From: CAVUNY01 sp963843535
Lineage (GTDB): Bacteria > Chloroflexota > Anaerolineae > Anaerolineales > Anaerolineaceae
Reading direction: 5' to 3'
NCBI GenBank assembly: GCA_963843535.1
Contig: CAWJKU010000001.1
Span: 62,001-126,000 of the forward strand
Length of the DNA stretch: 64,000 nt
The notes under the pieces were generated by a model. It did no database searches, was not told where the DNA came from, and saw only the letters and a program-made list of their open reading frames with translations. Numbering within the stretch: the stretch's first letter is position 1; every line of letters starts with the position of its first letter. Shown here one piece after another: positions 17,701 to 24,683 of the stretch. The translations under genes were made by a program, and so were the position numbers.

Positions 17701-18225
17701 GGTCACCGGCCCGCGCGGGCCGTCCAGGGTGATGGTTTGGGCCGGGTCGGCCATCAACTGCTCCGCCAGGCGGCGCAGCACATCCGGGTCGTTCCAGTCC
17801 ATCCAGTATCCCAGGCGGGCGGACTGTTCGGTCTGCACCGCGGCGTAGCGCAGCACGCGCGCCTTGCACATGCGCACGAAGGTTTCCAGGCCAAAATCCT
17901 CGATGTCTTTCTTGGATTTAAAACCGTTTTCCTTCTCGACCTCCACCTCCACCCACAGACCCTGGCAGTCAAAGCCGTTCTGGTAGCGCAGCTCGTGCCC
18001 ACGCATGGTCTGGAAGCGCTGCATCACGTCCTTGTAGGTGCGTCCCCAGCCGTGATGCACCGCCATCGGGTTGTTGGCGGTGATCGGACCGTCGATGAAC
18101 GACCAGCGCGGCTCGCCTTTATGCAGTTCGCGCAGCTTTTGAAAAGCCCGGCTGCTCTTCCAGAAATCAAGCACCTCCCGCTCCTGGGCGGGAAAATCTA
18201 CTTTCGCAGGCACTTCTTTAAACAT
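14782..18225 (-). CDS. ileS: Isoleucyl-tRNA synthetase (variant signature class)
   Basis: Charges tRNA-Ile. The 1147-residue class I synthetase starts at 18225, preceded by TGGAGGAAAG; the frame is open upstream only because it runs through the T-box leader. The HIGH motif region reads N-N-P-M-A-V-H-H-G-W (about 51-60) and KMSKS reads M-H-K-S-W (about 686), both non-canonical but in the right places. A Cys pattern C-W-R-C, C-E-P-C and C-P-E-C suggests zinc sites. The editing domain lies at about 215-420 and the anticodon-binding domain from about 780. The upstream T-box has specifier AUC, which independently supports isoleucine specificity. It is transcribed alone, divergently from the trp operon. 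Confidence 0.93.
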   Translation of the reverse strand: MFKEVPAKVDFPAQEREVLDFWKSSRAFQKLRELHKGEPRWSFIDGPITANNPMAVHHGWGRTYKDVMQRFQTMRGHELRYQNGFDCQGLWVEVEVEKENGFKSKKDIEDFGLETFVRMCKARVLRYAAVQTEQSARLGYWMDWNDPDVLRRLAEQLMADPAQTITLDGPRGPVTDSVERIIGRLGLAELGGSYFTFSNENNYMIWTFLKKCWERGWVYRGADVMPWCPRCATGISQHEIVTDGYAELTHKSVTLRFPLVDEAGQPLLDAETGLPEALLVWTTTPWTLSSNVAAAVGPGLVYARVQQDGWVYYLAKGTLHMIKGEHRLLGDLPGSDLVGLRYSGPYDDLPAAGLPGGNSHLKTLDVTTPLTARAAHRVIAWGEVGESEGTGIVHIAPGCGAEDFQLGREYKLPLLAPLNEEGFFIDNFGWLTGMHVSDTPEPIFANLREKGLLYRAENYTHRYPTCWRCRTELVFRLVDEWFISMGPVYDKPRSELSADEKARSLRYQIMDVVEQIRWIPEFGLAREMDWLYNMHDWMISKKRYWGLALPIWICEPCSHYEVIGSEEELHARAVAGWETFAGHTPHRPFIDAVRLACPECGEEMARISDVGNPWLDAGIVSFSTLGYRTDPDFWRAWYPAHWISELFPGQFRNWFYSLLAMATVVDQSPPFLQNFSYATLVGEDGRPMHKSWGNAVEFNEAADRIGVDVMRWLYCGQKPENDLPFGYGTGDLVRRQFLLPLWNVYSFFVMYANLDGWKPEFDHDPQTPEGPIPRSENLLDRWVLARLNQVVDQVTTKLDESDFSAAVGVVNGLIDDLTNWYVRRSRRRFWKSEQGADKSAAYATLYHVLVKLARLLAPFTPFVSEVIYQNLVRNVQPAALESVHHTRWPQAEPAAVDENMLAQMALARTVASLGLGARSSVNLKLRQPLGRAMAHVSGGDAQLTDELVEIIVDELNIKRFEFVSEAGRLVNYRVLPESKLLGPRFGARFPAVRSALAQMDPTGLAAAMQAGQIVRLEVGGQTVDLAPNELVVQALPVEGLAVLSERGVTVAVDATLTPELRAEGLVREFVRRVQDLRKSAGLEVSDRIRVTFQASPALEAALAVWREYIMSETLAVELKAGEPPQNWASAADKFDGEHVSFGLEKAV

Positions 18226-18659
18226 GCTGTCTTTCCTCCATGCGGGCTGAATTCGCAATGCGCCCGTTATTTTCAAAACAAAAACCCGTCTCCGCGCCGG
18301 TTGACTGGCGCAGGGACGGGGCATGCGCTCCGCGGTACCACCCTGCTTCCCGATTGCGAAGAATCGGGCGCTCTGCCGGATACTCCCTCCGTTCATTCTA
18401 AATTCAGGGGAGGGGTGATATTTTGAGACGCAAAGCGTCTCAAAATATCACCAACCCTGTATTAGAAGTACTGGTTCAGATCCGCGCCCTGGTAACGGTC
18501 GGCGTGCCCGGCTCTCTTAATCGCGCGCCAGATATCGCGCGCTTTCGGTTCGCAGCTCCGGAAGGATTTTCAGCCTGGCGACCCGTCCCGGCTCACACGC
18601 TCCCGGGTTCGCTGGCGGGTGGGGGTGGCTTACTCGTTTCCATCAAAGCTTTTCGAATT
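18226..18659 (-). ncRNA. T-box riboswitch of ileS (specifier AUC)
   Basis: Transcribed leader that senses uncharged tRNA-Ile. On the minus strand Stem I runs from about 18640: A-G bulge and G-U-G loop region (AGCGAACC...GTGTGAGCC), then TGAAAATCC...GGAGCTGC, placing the specifier AUC at 18567-18565. The T-box AGGGTGGTACCGCGG is at 18344-18330. The competing terminator pairs CCCGTC near 18321 with GACGGG near 18285 and is followed by TTTTTGTTTT. Unusually, a perfect 18-bp hairpin (18414-18452) occupies the linker between Stem I and the antiterminator. Confidence 0.96.
18414..18452. repeat. Long perfect hairpin H4 inside the ileS T-box leader
   Basis: Arms 18414-18431 and 18435-18452 are exactly complementary (18 bp) around a 3-nt loop. 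It has the same form as the other intergenic hairpins in the window, but lies within a transcribed riboswitch, between Stem I and the antiterminator domain. It has no T-tract, so if it is not a terminator here the others may not be either. Confidence 0.92.
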
Positions 18660-18665
18660 CCTTTG

Positions 18666-18694
18666 ATTAAACCATAAAGTGGGTAGAAAATCAA
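18666..18694 (-). promoter_or_regulatory. ileS T-box promoter
   Basis: On the minus strand TTGATT (18694-18689) and TTTAAT (18671-18666) are separated by 17 bp. Transcription would start near 18659, just before the T-box Stem I. Confidence 0.75.
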
Positions 18695-18738
18695 TCTTTG
18701 TTGCACTTTTTGGAGATGCTTGATCTGAAAAAAACATC

Positions 18739-18767
18739 TTGACATCAAGGATAAATTTTGTTACAAC
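18739..18767 (+). promoter_or_regulatory. trp operon T-box promoter
   Basis: A consensus -35 TTGACA at 18739-18744 is followed, after 17 bp, by TACAAC at 18762-18767. Start of transcription would be near 18774, at the foot of the T-box. Only 44 bp separate it from the -35 box of the divergent ileS promoter. Confidence 0.7.
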
Positions 18768-18773
18768 TAGACG

Positions 18774-19144
18774 CATAAGCAAAAGCGCTGAAGAGAAAGA
18801 GTAGGCGCGGAAGCGGTGGCCCAGAGAGCAGGCGAGCGGTGCGAAGCCTGACCATCCGTCCGCGGTGAATGGTTCTCGGAGCTGCAGGGCGAAAGGGTAT
18901 TCCCCAAGTAGTCCGCGCCGGAGTTGCCTCCGTTATCCAGGCATAGGGTATAACCAGCCAGGCTGGCGTACCCGGTAAAGTGAGGCTGGCTTGCGTTCCC
19001 CCGTCATCATCGACGGGGGATTTTGGTTAAGCAGCCTAAACCAGGTGGCACCACGGGAACCCTCTCTCGCCCTCGGTCGGAGAGAGGGCCGTTTGTTTAA
19101 TGGATCAAAGAATTTTCGCCAAGGTCACCTGTGGAGGAAGCGCC
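18774..19144 (+). ncRNA. T-box riboswitch of the trp operon (specifier UGG)
   Basis: Leader that senses uncharged tRNA-Trp. It contains GAAGAGAAAGAGTAG at the Stem I base, the A-G bulge/G-G-U-G region (AGAGAGCAGGC...GGTGCGAAGCC), the specifier UGG at 18870-18872 in GTGAATGGTTC, and GGAGCTGC after it. A strong Stem III (CCCCCGTC/GACGGGGG, 19002-19020) precedes the T-box AGGTGGCACCACGG at 19043-19056. The terminator pairs 19060-19068 with 19080-19088 and is followed by GTTTGTTT. Predicted outcome: read-through into trpDCFBA when tryptophan is scarce. Confidence 0.96.
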
Positions 19145-20194
19145 ATGTTGAAACCATATATTGCCAAAGTGATGATGTTTCAAAATTTGAGCACCGAGGA
19201 AGCCGAAGCCGCAATGGGAATTATCATGACCGGGCAGGCCACCCCGGCCCAGATCGGGGGCTACCTGGTGGGCCTGAGCATGAAAGGTGAGACGGTGGAA
19301 GAGGTCACCGGCAGCGCCCGGGCGATGCGCGCTTATGCCAACCGGGTGGTGCTGCCCGCCCACCCGGAGGGGTGCATCCACGACTGCGACGCGCTGATCG
19401 ATACCGCCGGAACGGGCGGTGATGGGGCGCACACCTTCAACATTTCGACCGCGGCGGCCTTCGTCATCGCCGGAGCCGGGCGGCGCGTGGCCAAGCACGG
19501 CAACCGCGCGGCATCCTCCCAGTGCGGCAGCGCAGACGTGCTGGCCGCCCTGGGGGTCAACCTGGATCTGACCCCAGAGCAGGTAGCAGCCTGCATCGAA
19601 GAGGTGGGCATCGGCTTCATGTTTGCCCCAAAATTTCACCCCGCCATGAAGTACGCCATCGGACCGCGCAAGGAGCTGGGCCAGCGCACCATTTTTAACC
19701 TGCTGGGTCCTTTAACCAACCCGGCCGGGGCCACCCACCAGCTGATCGGCGTCTACGATGCGAAGCTGACCGAGCCCATGGCGGCCGTGCTGGGTGAGCT
19801 GGGCGGCGAGGCGGCTTATGTGGTGCACGGCTACGGCGGGCTGGATGAATTGACCACCGCCGGGCCCAACCGCGTCAGCCATCTGACCGGCGGCCGGGTG
19901 GAAAATTTCGAGCTGGACGGCGCGCGTTTCGGCCTGCGTAAGGTGAAAGAGGGCGATCTGCGAGGGGGAACGGCCGAAGAAAACGCCGCCATCCTGCGCG
20001 AGCTGCTCTCCGGGCGAGATACCAGCCCGCGGCGGGACGTGGTTGTGCTGAACAGCGCCGCCGCCCTGTCGGTGCAGTCCGGCGATTTTACGGGCGCGTT
20101 GGCCGCGGCGGATGAATCGCTGCGCTCTGGGGCGGCCTTTGACCGCCTGGAGAGGATGGTGACCTTCACCCAGCAGGCTCAGGCGGTGCAATGA
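19145..20194 (+). CDS. trpD: Anthranilate phosphoribosyltransferase
   Basis: Second step of tryptophan synthesis: joins anthranilate and PRPP. 349 residues from the ATG at 19145, chosen for its GTGGAGGAAGCGCC ribosome binding site; the frame opens earlier, at 19100, inside the leader terminator. Hallmarks are D-T-A-G-T-G-G-D-G (PRPP loop, near 82), K-H-G-N-R-A-A-S-S near 112 and the G-P-R-K-E-L-G-Q-R-T-I-F-N-L-L-G-P-L-T-N-P stretch. First gene of a five-gene operon; trpE and trpG are absent from it. It overlaps trpC by 4 bp. Confidence 0.97.
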   Translation: MLKPYIAKVMMFQNLSTEEAEAAMGIIMTGQATPAQIGGYLVGLSMKGETVEEVTGSARAMRAYANRVVLPAHPEGCIHDCDALIDTAGTGGDGAHTFNISTAAAFVIAGAGRRVAKHGNRAASSQCGSADVLAALGVNLDLTPEQVAACIEEVGIGFMFAPKFHPAMKYAIGPRKELGQRTIFNLLGPLTNPAGATHQLIGVYDAKLTEPMAAVLGELGGEAAYVVHGYGGLDELTTAGPNRVSHLTGGRVENFELDGARFGLRKVKEGDLRGGTAEENAAILRELLSGRDTSPRRDVVVLNSAAALSVQSGDFTGALAAADESLRSGAAFDRLERMVTFTQQAQAVQ

Positions 20195-20979
20195 CCATCC
20201 TGGACGAAATTTTCGCTCACAAGCGAATCGAGGTCGAACAGCGTCGGGCGGCCCTGTCCCTGGATGAAGTGCGCGCCCTGGCTGCCGGGGCAGAGCCTGC
20301 CCTGGATTTCAGCGCCGCCTTGCGCCGCAGGGACGGTGAGCGCCCGGCCTTGATCGCCGAGGTGAAATGCGCTTCCCCATCGCGCGGGCAGATCGCCAAA
20401 AATTTCGATCCGCTGGTTTTGGCACGCGTTTACCAGGCCAATGGAGCCAGCGCCATCTCAGTGCTGACCGACGAGCGCTACTTCAAGGGTTCACTCGAAA
20501 TCCTGCGTCAGATCGCCGGGCTGCGCCCGCGTCTGCCGCTGCTGCGCAAAGATTTTTTGCTCGATCCCTACCAGGTCTACGAAGCGCGCGCAGCCGGGGC
20601 GGACGCAGTTCTGTTGATCGCCGCCCACCTCACGCCGGACCAACTGGCCGAGCTGCATGCCCTGGCGGGAGAGCTGGGCATGGCAGCCCTGGTGGAAGTT
20701 CACTCGCCAGAAGACCTGGAAAAGGCGCTGGCTGCTTGCCGTCCCGGCCTGATGGGCATCAACAACCGCGACCTGCGTGATTTCAGCGTCAACCTGGAGA
20801 CCACCCTTCGCCTGCGGCCGCAGGTGCCGCCGGGCATCTGCCTGGTCGCTGAAAGCGGAATCCACACCGCGGAGGACGTAAAGCGCCTAGCGGATGCCGG
20901 CGTGGATGCGGTGCTGGTAGGCGAGGCCCTGGTTGCCGCGGACGATGTGGCCGGTATGGTGCGGAGCCTGGCGCGATGA
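20191..20979 (+). CDS. trpC: Indole-3-glycerol phosphate synthase
   Basis: Closes the indole ring from CdRP. 262-residue TIM barrel. Characteristic elements are the N-terminal I-x-x-x-K-x-x-E-V segment, A-E-V-K-x-A-S-P-S-R-G near 58, L-T-D-E-R-Y-F-K-G-S, L-R-K-D-F-L-L-D-P-Y-Q-V and G-I-N-N-R-D-L. The last part includes V-A-E-S-G-I and V-L-V-G-E-A-L. It starts with an ATGA overlap on trpD and ends with an ATGA overlap on trpF, indicating translational coupling. Confidence 0.97.
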   Translation: MTILDEIFAHKRIEVEQRRAALSLDEVRALAAGAEPALDFSAALRRRDGERPALIAEVKCASPSRGQIAKNFDPLVLARVYQANGASAISVLTDERYFKGSLEILRQIAGLRPRLPLLRKDFLLDPYQVYEARAAGADAVLLIAAHLTPDQLAELHALAGELGMAALVEVHSPEDLEKALAACRPGLMGINNRDLRDFSVNLETTLRLRPQVPPGICLVAESGIHTAEDVKRLADAGVDAVLVGEALVAADDVAGMVRSLAR

Positions 20980-21653
20980 AAGTCAAGATCTGCGGCCTGA
21001 CCAACCTGGCAGACTGCCTGGCGGCGGTCAATGCCGGGGCCGATCTGCTGGGTTTTAATTTCTACCCACCCAGCCCGCGCTATATCACCCCGGGAGACTG
21101 CGCCCGGATCGTGCGTGAGCTGCGCACCCGTAAATTACAGGTGGTCACAGTGGGGGTGTTTGTAAACTCGCCGGCGGATGAAATCCTCAAAATTATGGAC
21201 AGCTGCCACCTCGATCTGGCACAGCTTTCCGGGGATGAACCCCGGGCCGTGTTGGCCGCGGTCGGGCCGCGCGCCTATAAGGCGCTGCGCCCGGCGAATA
21301 CGGCTGCCCTGCAGGAGGGATTAGCCAGCTACAGCCCGCGCTCCGCGCCGCCAGCCTGGCTGGTAGATGCCCACCACCCCGGGCAGTACGGCGGCACCGG
21401 GCAGATTGCCGAATGGAACCTGGCGCGCAGCCTGGCGCGTAAAGCGCCAATATTGCTCGCCGGTGGGTTAAACCCGTCCAACGTGGCCCAGGCCGTGCGC
21501 CAGGTGCAGCCCTGGGGGGTGGACGTGGCTTCAGGGGTCGAGCTGTCTCCCGGGTATAAAGATGACGCCAAAATGCGGGCTTTTGTGGATGAAGTTAGAA
21601 TGAGTGAAGTCATAGGAGTGCCCCATGGATTTCCAGGATGCTGCCCCGGCTAA
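20976..21653 (+). CDS. trpF: Phosphoribosylanthranilate isomerase
   Basis: Amadori isomerisation of PRA to CdRP. 225 residues. The catalytic Cys is in K-I-C-G-L-T-N at the N-terminus, and the acid-base Asp in L-V-D-A-H-H-P-G-Q-Y-G-G-T-G near 130. L-A-G-G-L-N-P-x-N-V and D-V-A-S-G-V-E form the phosphate site. The 3' end runs 29 bp into trpB, an unusually long overlap for this operon, so the last nine codons are read in two frames. Confidence 0.95.
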   Translation: MKVKICGLTNLADCLAAVNAGADLLGFNFYPPSPRYITPGDCARIVRELRTRKLQVVTVGVFVNSPADEILKIMDSCHLDLAQLSGDEPRAVLAAVGPRAYKALRPANTAALQEGLASYSPRSAPPAWLVDAHHPGQYGGTGQIAEWNLARSLARKAPILLAGGLNPSNVAQAVRQVQPWGVDVASGVELSPGYKDDAKMRAFVDEVRMSEVIGVPHGFPGCCPG

Positions 21654-22851
21654 ATTTGGCCCCTACGGCGGCCAGTTTGTGCCTGAGACATTAATGCCCG
21701 CCCTGGGAGAGTTGGAAGCAGCTTACCGGGCTGCGCAGAACGATCCGGCTTTCCATTCCGAGCTGGACGGGTTGCTGAAGACGTATGTTGGCCGCCCTAC
21801 CCCGCTGTTCCATGCCGCGCGCCTCAGCGAGCTGTCAGGCGGGGCCCAGATCTACCTCAAGCGCGAAGACCTGGCTCATTCCGGCGCGCACAAGATCAAT
21901 AATGCCCTCGGGCAGGCGCTGCTGGCTCGCCGGATGGGCAAACGCCGCCTGGTGGCTGAGACCGGCGCCGGGCAGCACGGCGTGGCCTGCGCTACCACTG
22001 CGGCCTTACTCGGGCTGGAATGTGTGGTTTATATGGGTACGGTGGATATCGCCCGCCAGCATTCCAACGTGCTGCGCATGCGCTTGCTGGGCGCCGAGGT
22101 GCGCCCGGTAGACAGCGGCAGCCGCACACTGAAAGATGCGATCAATGAAGCTATCCGCGATTGGGTAACCAATGTGGGCGATACCTACTACCTGCTGGGT
22201 TCGGCGCTCGGTCCGCACCCTTACCCAAGCATGGTGCGCGATTTCCAATCTGTGATCGGCCGCGAAGCCCGCCGGCAGATCCAGGATCAAGCCGGGCAGC
22301 TGCCCGATGAATGCATTGCCTGCGTCGGCGGTGGTTCGAATGCCATAGGCCTGTTCCACGCCTTCCGCGGAGATGACAGCGTGCGCCTGGTGGGGGTAGA
22401 GGCCGGCGGTGAGGGGATCGCCAGCGGGCGGCACGCGGCCCGCTTCGGCGACCCGCGCCGGGGGCGGCCGGGCGTGCTGCACGGCACGTTCACCTACCTG
22501 CTGCAGGATGAGGACGGCCAGGTGCTGCCGACCCATTCCATTTCCGCCGGCCTGGATTACCCGGCAGTCGGCCCGGAGCACGCCTACCTGCGCGATCTCG
22601 GCCGGGCCACGTATACCTCCGCCACGGATGAGCAAGCTCTGGATGCTTTCCAGCTGCTGGCGCGCAGCGAAGGGATCCTCCCGGCCCTGGAATCGGCGCA
22701 TGCCGTGGCCGAGGCCGTCCGGCGCGCGCCTGGGATGAGCCGCGATGCAATTCTGCTGGTAAACCTGTCGGGGCGGGGCGACAAGGATATGGATACCGTG
22801 ACCCAGGCCCTGGGCATGGCCCACGAAATTCCTGCCGGGAGGGTCCAATGA
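21625..22851 (+). CDS. trpB: Tryptophan synthase beta chain
   Basis: PLP enzyme joining indole and serine. 408 residues, the usual length for TrpB1. The PLP lysine lies in S-G-A-H-K-I-N-N near 90. Other hallmarks are A-E-T-G-A-G-Q-H-G, G-G-G-S-N-A-I-G (phosphate loop), H-S-I-S-A-G-L-D-Y-P-x-V-G-P-E and N-L-S-G-R-G-D-K-D. The start at 21625 is preceded by AGGAG and lies inside trpF. It ends with an ATGA overlap on trpA, with whose product it forms the alpha2-beta2 complex. Confidence 0.97.
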   Translation: MDFQDAAPAKFGPYGGQFVPETLMPALGELEAAYRAAQNDPAFHSELDGLLKTYVGRPTPLFHAARLSELSGGAQIYLKREDLAHSGAHKINNALGQALLARRMGKRRLVAETGAGQHGVACATTAALLGLECVVYMGTVDIARQHSNVLRMRLLGAEVRPVDSGSRTLKDAINEAIRDWVTNVGDTYYLLGSALGPHPYPSMVRDFQSVIGREARRQIQDQAGQLPDECIACVGGGSNAIGLFHAFRGDDSVRLVGVEAGGEGIASGRHAARFGDPRRGRPGVLHGTFTYLLQDEDGQVLPTHSISAGLDYPAVGPEHAYLRDLGRATYTSATDEQALDAFQLLARSEGILPALESAHAVAEAVRRAPGMSRDAILLVNLSGRGDKDMDTVTQALGMAHEIPAGRVQ

Positions 22852-23654
22852 GCGGGCTGGAACGGATCGCGGCTGCCTTTGCCGCGGCGCGCGCCCAGGG
22901 ACGGGCCGCCTTGATGCCTTACGTCACCCTGGGATTTCCGCGGCGCGCGCTTTCACCTGCGGTGGTAGAAGCGGTGGCTTCCAGCGGGGCGGACCTGATC
23001 GAATTAGGCGTTCCATTTTCAGACCCCCTGGCCGATGGCCCTACCATCCAGCGCTCGACACAGGTGGCTCTCGAACAGGGAATGAACCTGGCAGGCTGCC
23101 TGGAGATGGTCACCGATCTACGCAAGCGGGGTGTCGCCACCCCTTTTATGCTGATGGGCTATATCAACCCTATCCTGGCATACAATTTGCAACGATTCGC
23201 GGTGGATGCCGCCCAGGCGGGAGCGGATGGGGTGATTGTCCCCGATCTGCCGCCCGAAGAAGCGGTCGAGCTGGAACGGGCCTGCCGGGAAAACGGTCTG
23301 GCGTTGGCCTACCTGGTACCCCCCACCGCCAGCCCTGAGCGTATACGCCTGATCGCTTCCCGGTCGAGCGGCTTCCTGTACCTGGTCTCATTGATTGGGG
23401 TGACCGGGGCCCGCCGCACGCTCTCACCAGACCTGGCAGGCTTCATCCAGCGAGTGCGCCAGGAAACGAAACTGCCGCTGGCGGTAGGTTTTGGCATTTC
23501 AAACCCTGAACAGGCCCGCGCGGTGGGTAGCCTGGCGGACGGGGTGATCGTGGGTTCGGCGTTGATCGATGTGATTGGGCGTGCCGCGGATCCCGCCCGC
23601 GCTGCCGGGGATTTTGTGCGCGAATTGGGACAGGGAATGGTTGTTGCAAGTTGA
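22848..23654 (+). CDS. trpA: Tryptophan synthase alpha chain
   Basis: Cleaves indole-3-glycerol phosphate and channels indole to TrpB. 268-residue TIM barrel. The catalytic Glu is in L-I-E-L-G-V-P-F-S-D-P-L-A-D-G-P near 50, with the second catalytic Asp in G-V-I-V-P-D-L-P. Y-L-V-S-L-I-G-V-T-G-A-R and V-G-F-G-I-S form the phosphate site. Last gene of the operon; no obvious terminator hairpin directly follows. Confidence 0.97.
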   Translation: MSGLERIAAAFAAARAQGRAALMPYVTLGFPRRALSPAVVEAVASSGADLIELGVPFSDPLADGPTIQRSTQVALEQGMNLAGCLEMVTDLRKRGVATPFMLMGYINPILAYNLQRFAVDAAQAGADGVIVPDLPPEEAVELERACRENGLALAYLVPPTASPERIRLIASRSSGFLYLVSLIGVTGARRTLSPDLAGFIQRVRQETKLPLAVGFGISNPEQARAVGSLADGVIVGSALIDVIGRAADPARAAGDFVRELGQGMVVAS

Positions 23655-23721
23655 TTGGCGGAGGTTAAACGAATATAAGCCTAAAAGTTCATTAATTCAT
23701 GGACAAAAACGGTTTGTTCTA

Positions 23722-23750
23722 TTGTAATTGGATGACTAATTTGCTATACT
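23722..23750 (+). promoter_or_regulatory. Promoter of the PilZ gene
   Basis: TTGTAA (23722-23727), 17 bp, TATACT (23745-23750). It lies about 140 nt upstream of the start codon, leaving a long AT-rich leader that contains the hairpin at 23841. Confidence 0.65.
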
Positions 23751-23840
23751 TTGCCTAATAATAGCCAATTAGGCTCCATTAAACAATATAATTTAATTAT
23801 TCAATTCGTTCTTAGGACATCATTTCTTCGTTCCTACCTG

Positions 23841-23875
23841 CCAGCGACCTGAACAACGAGTCGCTGTTTTTGTCT
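23841..23875 (+). terminator. Attenuator-like terminator in the PilZ gene leader
   Basis: CAGCGAC...GTCGCTG followed by TTTTTGTC forms an intrinsic-terminator shape about 20 nt before the PilZ gene start and well downstream of its promoter. It may simply terminate read-through, or attenuate the gene. I recognise no riboswitch class upstream of it. Confidence 0.6.
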
Positions 23876-23895
23876 ACCGGTGAAGGAGATGACCT

Positions 23896-24621
23896 ATGTC
23901 AGCATACCCATACCAGACGCAAGTCAAAAATGCTTCGAATTTAGATGCGTTGCTCGCACCAAATCTATCTGTAAAGTTGAGCCGAGCTTTCAGGGGGATG
24001 CTTTTTACACAGGAGCTTTCTTTTGTGTCGATGGAATTGGACCGGGCCCGCTTCACCATTTCACATGGGCGGCTGCTGGTCAATCCGGGCGACCGAATCT
24101 TCCTACGCAGCCAGACAGGTGCGGAAGTTTTTTCAGCGCGGGTGATGAAAATCGATAATTATCTAGGGGAACTTGTCCTGTGCGAATTCAAATCCACCGG
24201 ACGCTCATGGGCCACACGCAGCTGCGAGCGGGTTCAACCATACCAACCTACCCGGGTTGTGCTGCGCTGCAAAGACTGCTTTTTGCCCACCTTTCTTGAA
24301 AACTTATCGCTGGTCGGGGTTGGTCTGCTGGCCTATAAACCGGTCGAACGCGGAATGGAGCCGCGGATTGGGCATGCGGTGAAAGTTGATTTTGAGCTGC
24401 CGCGGGTCACCGGACGCTTTTCTCTGCCAGGGAAGCTGGTGAATGTCAGCTATCCGGGCGCGAGCCTGGCGTATATTGGGGTGCGAATTTTCCCCAACGC
24501 GCAGCAGGCTCACCGCCTGGAACAATATATCACCAACCGGCAGGGAGAGATTGTTAACGAAATCGACCAGGTGATCAAAGCATCATTCGGCCCGCCCAGC
24601 GTCCAGGATATGTATTTTTAG
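23896..24621 (+). CDS. PilZ-domain protein, probable cyclic di-GMP effector
   Basis: A 241-residue soluble protein. The C-terminal half is a PilZ domain with both nucleotide-binding motifs: R-V-V-L-R (RxxxR, near 115) and N-L-S-L-V-G (N-x-S-x-x-G, near 135). The N-terminal half (about 20-105) resembles the beta-barrel YcgR-type domain that precedes PilZ in motility regulators. The start has a good ribosome binding site (GAAGGAGATGACCT). The gene is monocistronic with its own promoter. Together with the diguanylate cyclase at 13293 it implies c-di-GMP signalling; the target is unknown. Confidence 0.85.
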   Translation: MSAYPYQTQVKNASNLDALLAPNLSVKLSRAFRGMLFTQELSFVSMELDRARFTISHGRLLVNPGDRIFLRSQTGAEVFSARVMKIDNYLGELVLCEFKSTGRSWATRSCERVQPYQPTRVVLRCKDCFLPTFLENLSLVGVGLLAYKPVERGMEPRIGHAVKVDFELPRVTGRFSLPGKLVNVSYPGASLAYIGVRIFPNAQQAHRLEQYITNRQGEIVNEIDQVIKASFGPPSVQDMYF

Positions 24622-24634
24622 ACTGGTTAAGACT

Positions 24635-24675
24635 TAAGAGGATTTCAGCCCGCTACGTGGACCGAAATCCTCTTA
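24635..24675. terminator. Bidirectional terminator-like hairpin
   Basis: TAAGAGGATTTC (24635-24646) and GAAATCCTCTTA (24664-24675) pair perfectly over 12 bp around a 17-nt loop, between the convergent PilZ and YcaQ-like genes. Confidence 0.75.
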
Positions 24676-24683
24676 TTGATTCT

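Noticed and set aside
18226..18396. Longer ileS reading frame starting at 18396
   Set aside because: The extra 57 codons read through the T-box antiterminator and terminator; the start at 18225 has a clear ribosome binding site.
17146..18426. Long plus-strand open frame (426 codons) opposite ileS
   Set aside because: It is the antisense of ileS and of its T-box leader; the translation is His/Gly/Gln-rich with no domain, as expected of a shadow of a GC-rich gene.
18642..18667. ATCAAAG/CTTTGAT inverted repeat upstream of ileS as an operator
   Set aside because: It partly overlaps the -10 box, but such 7-bp dyads in AT-rich DNA are common; no regulator can be linked to it.
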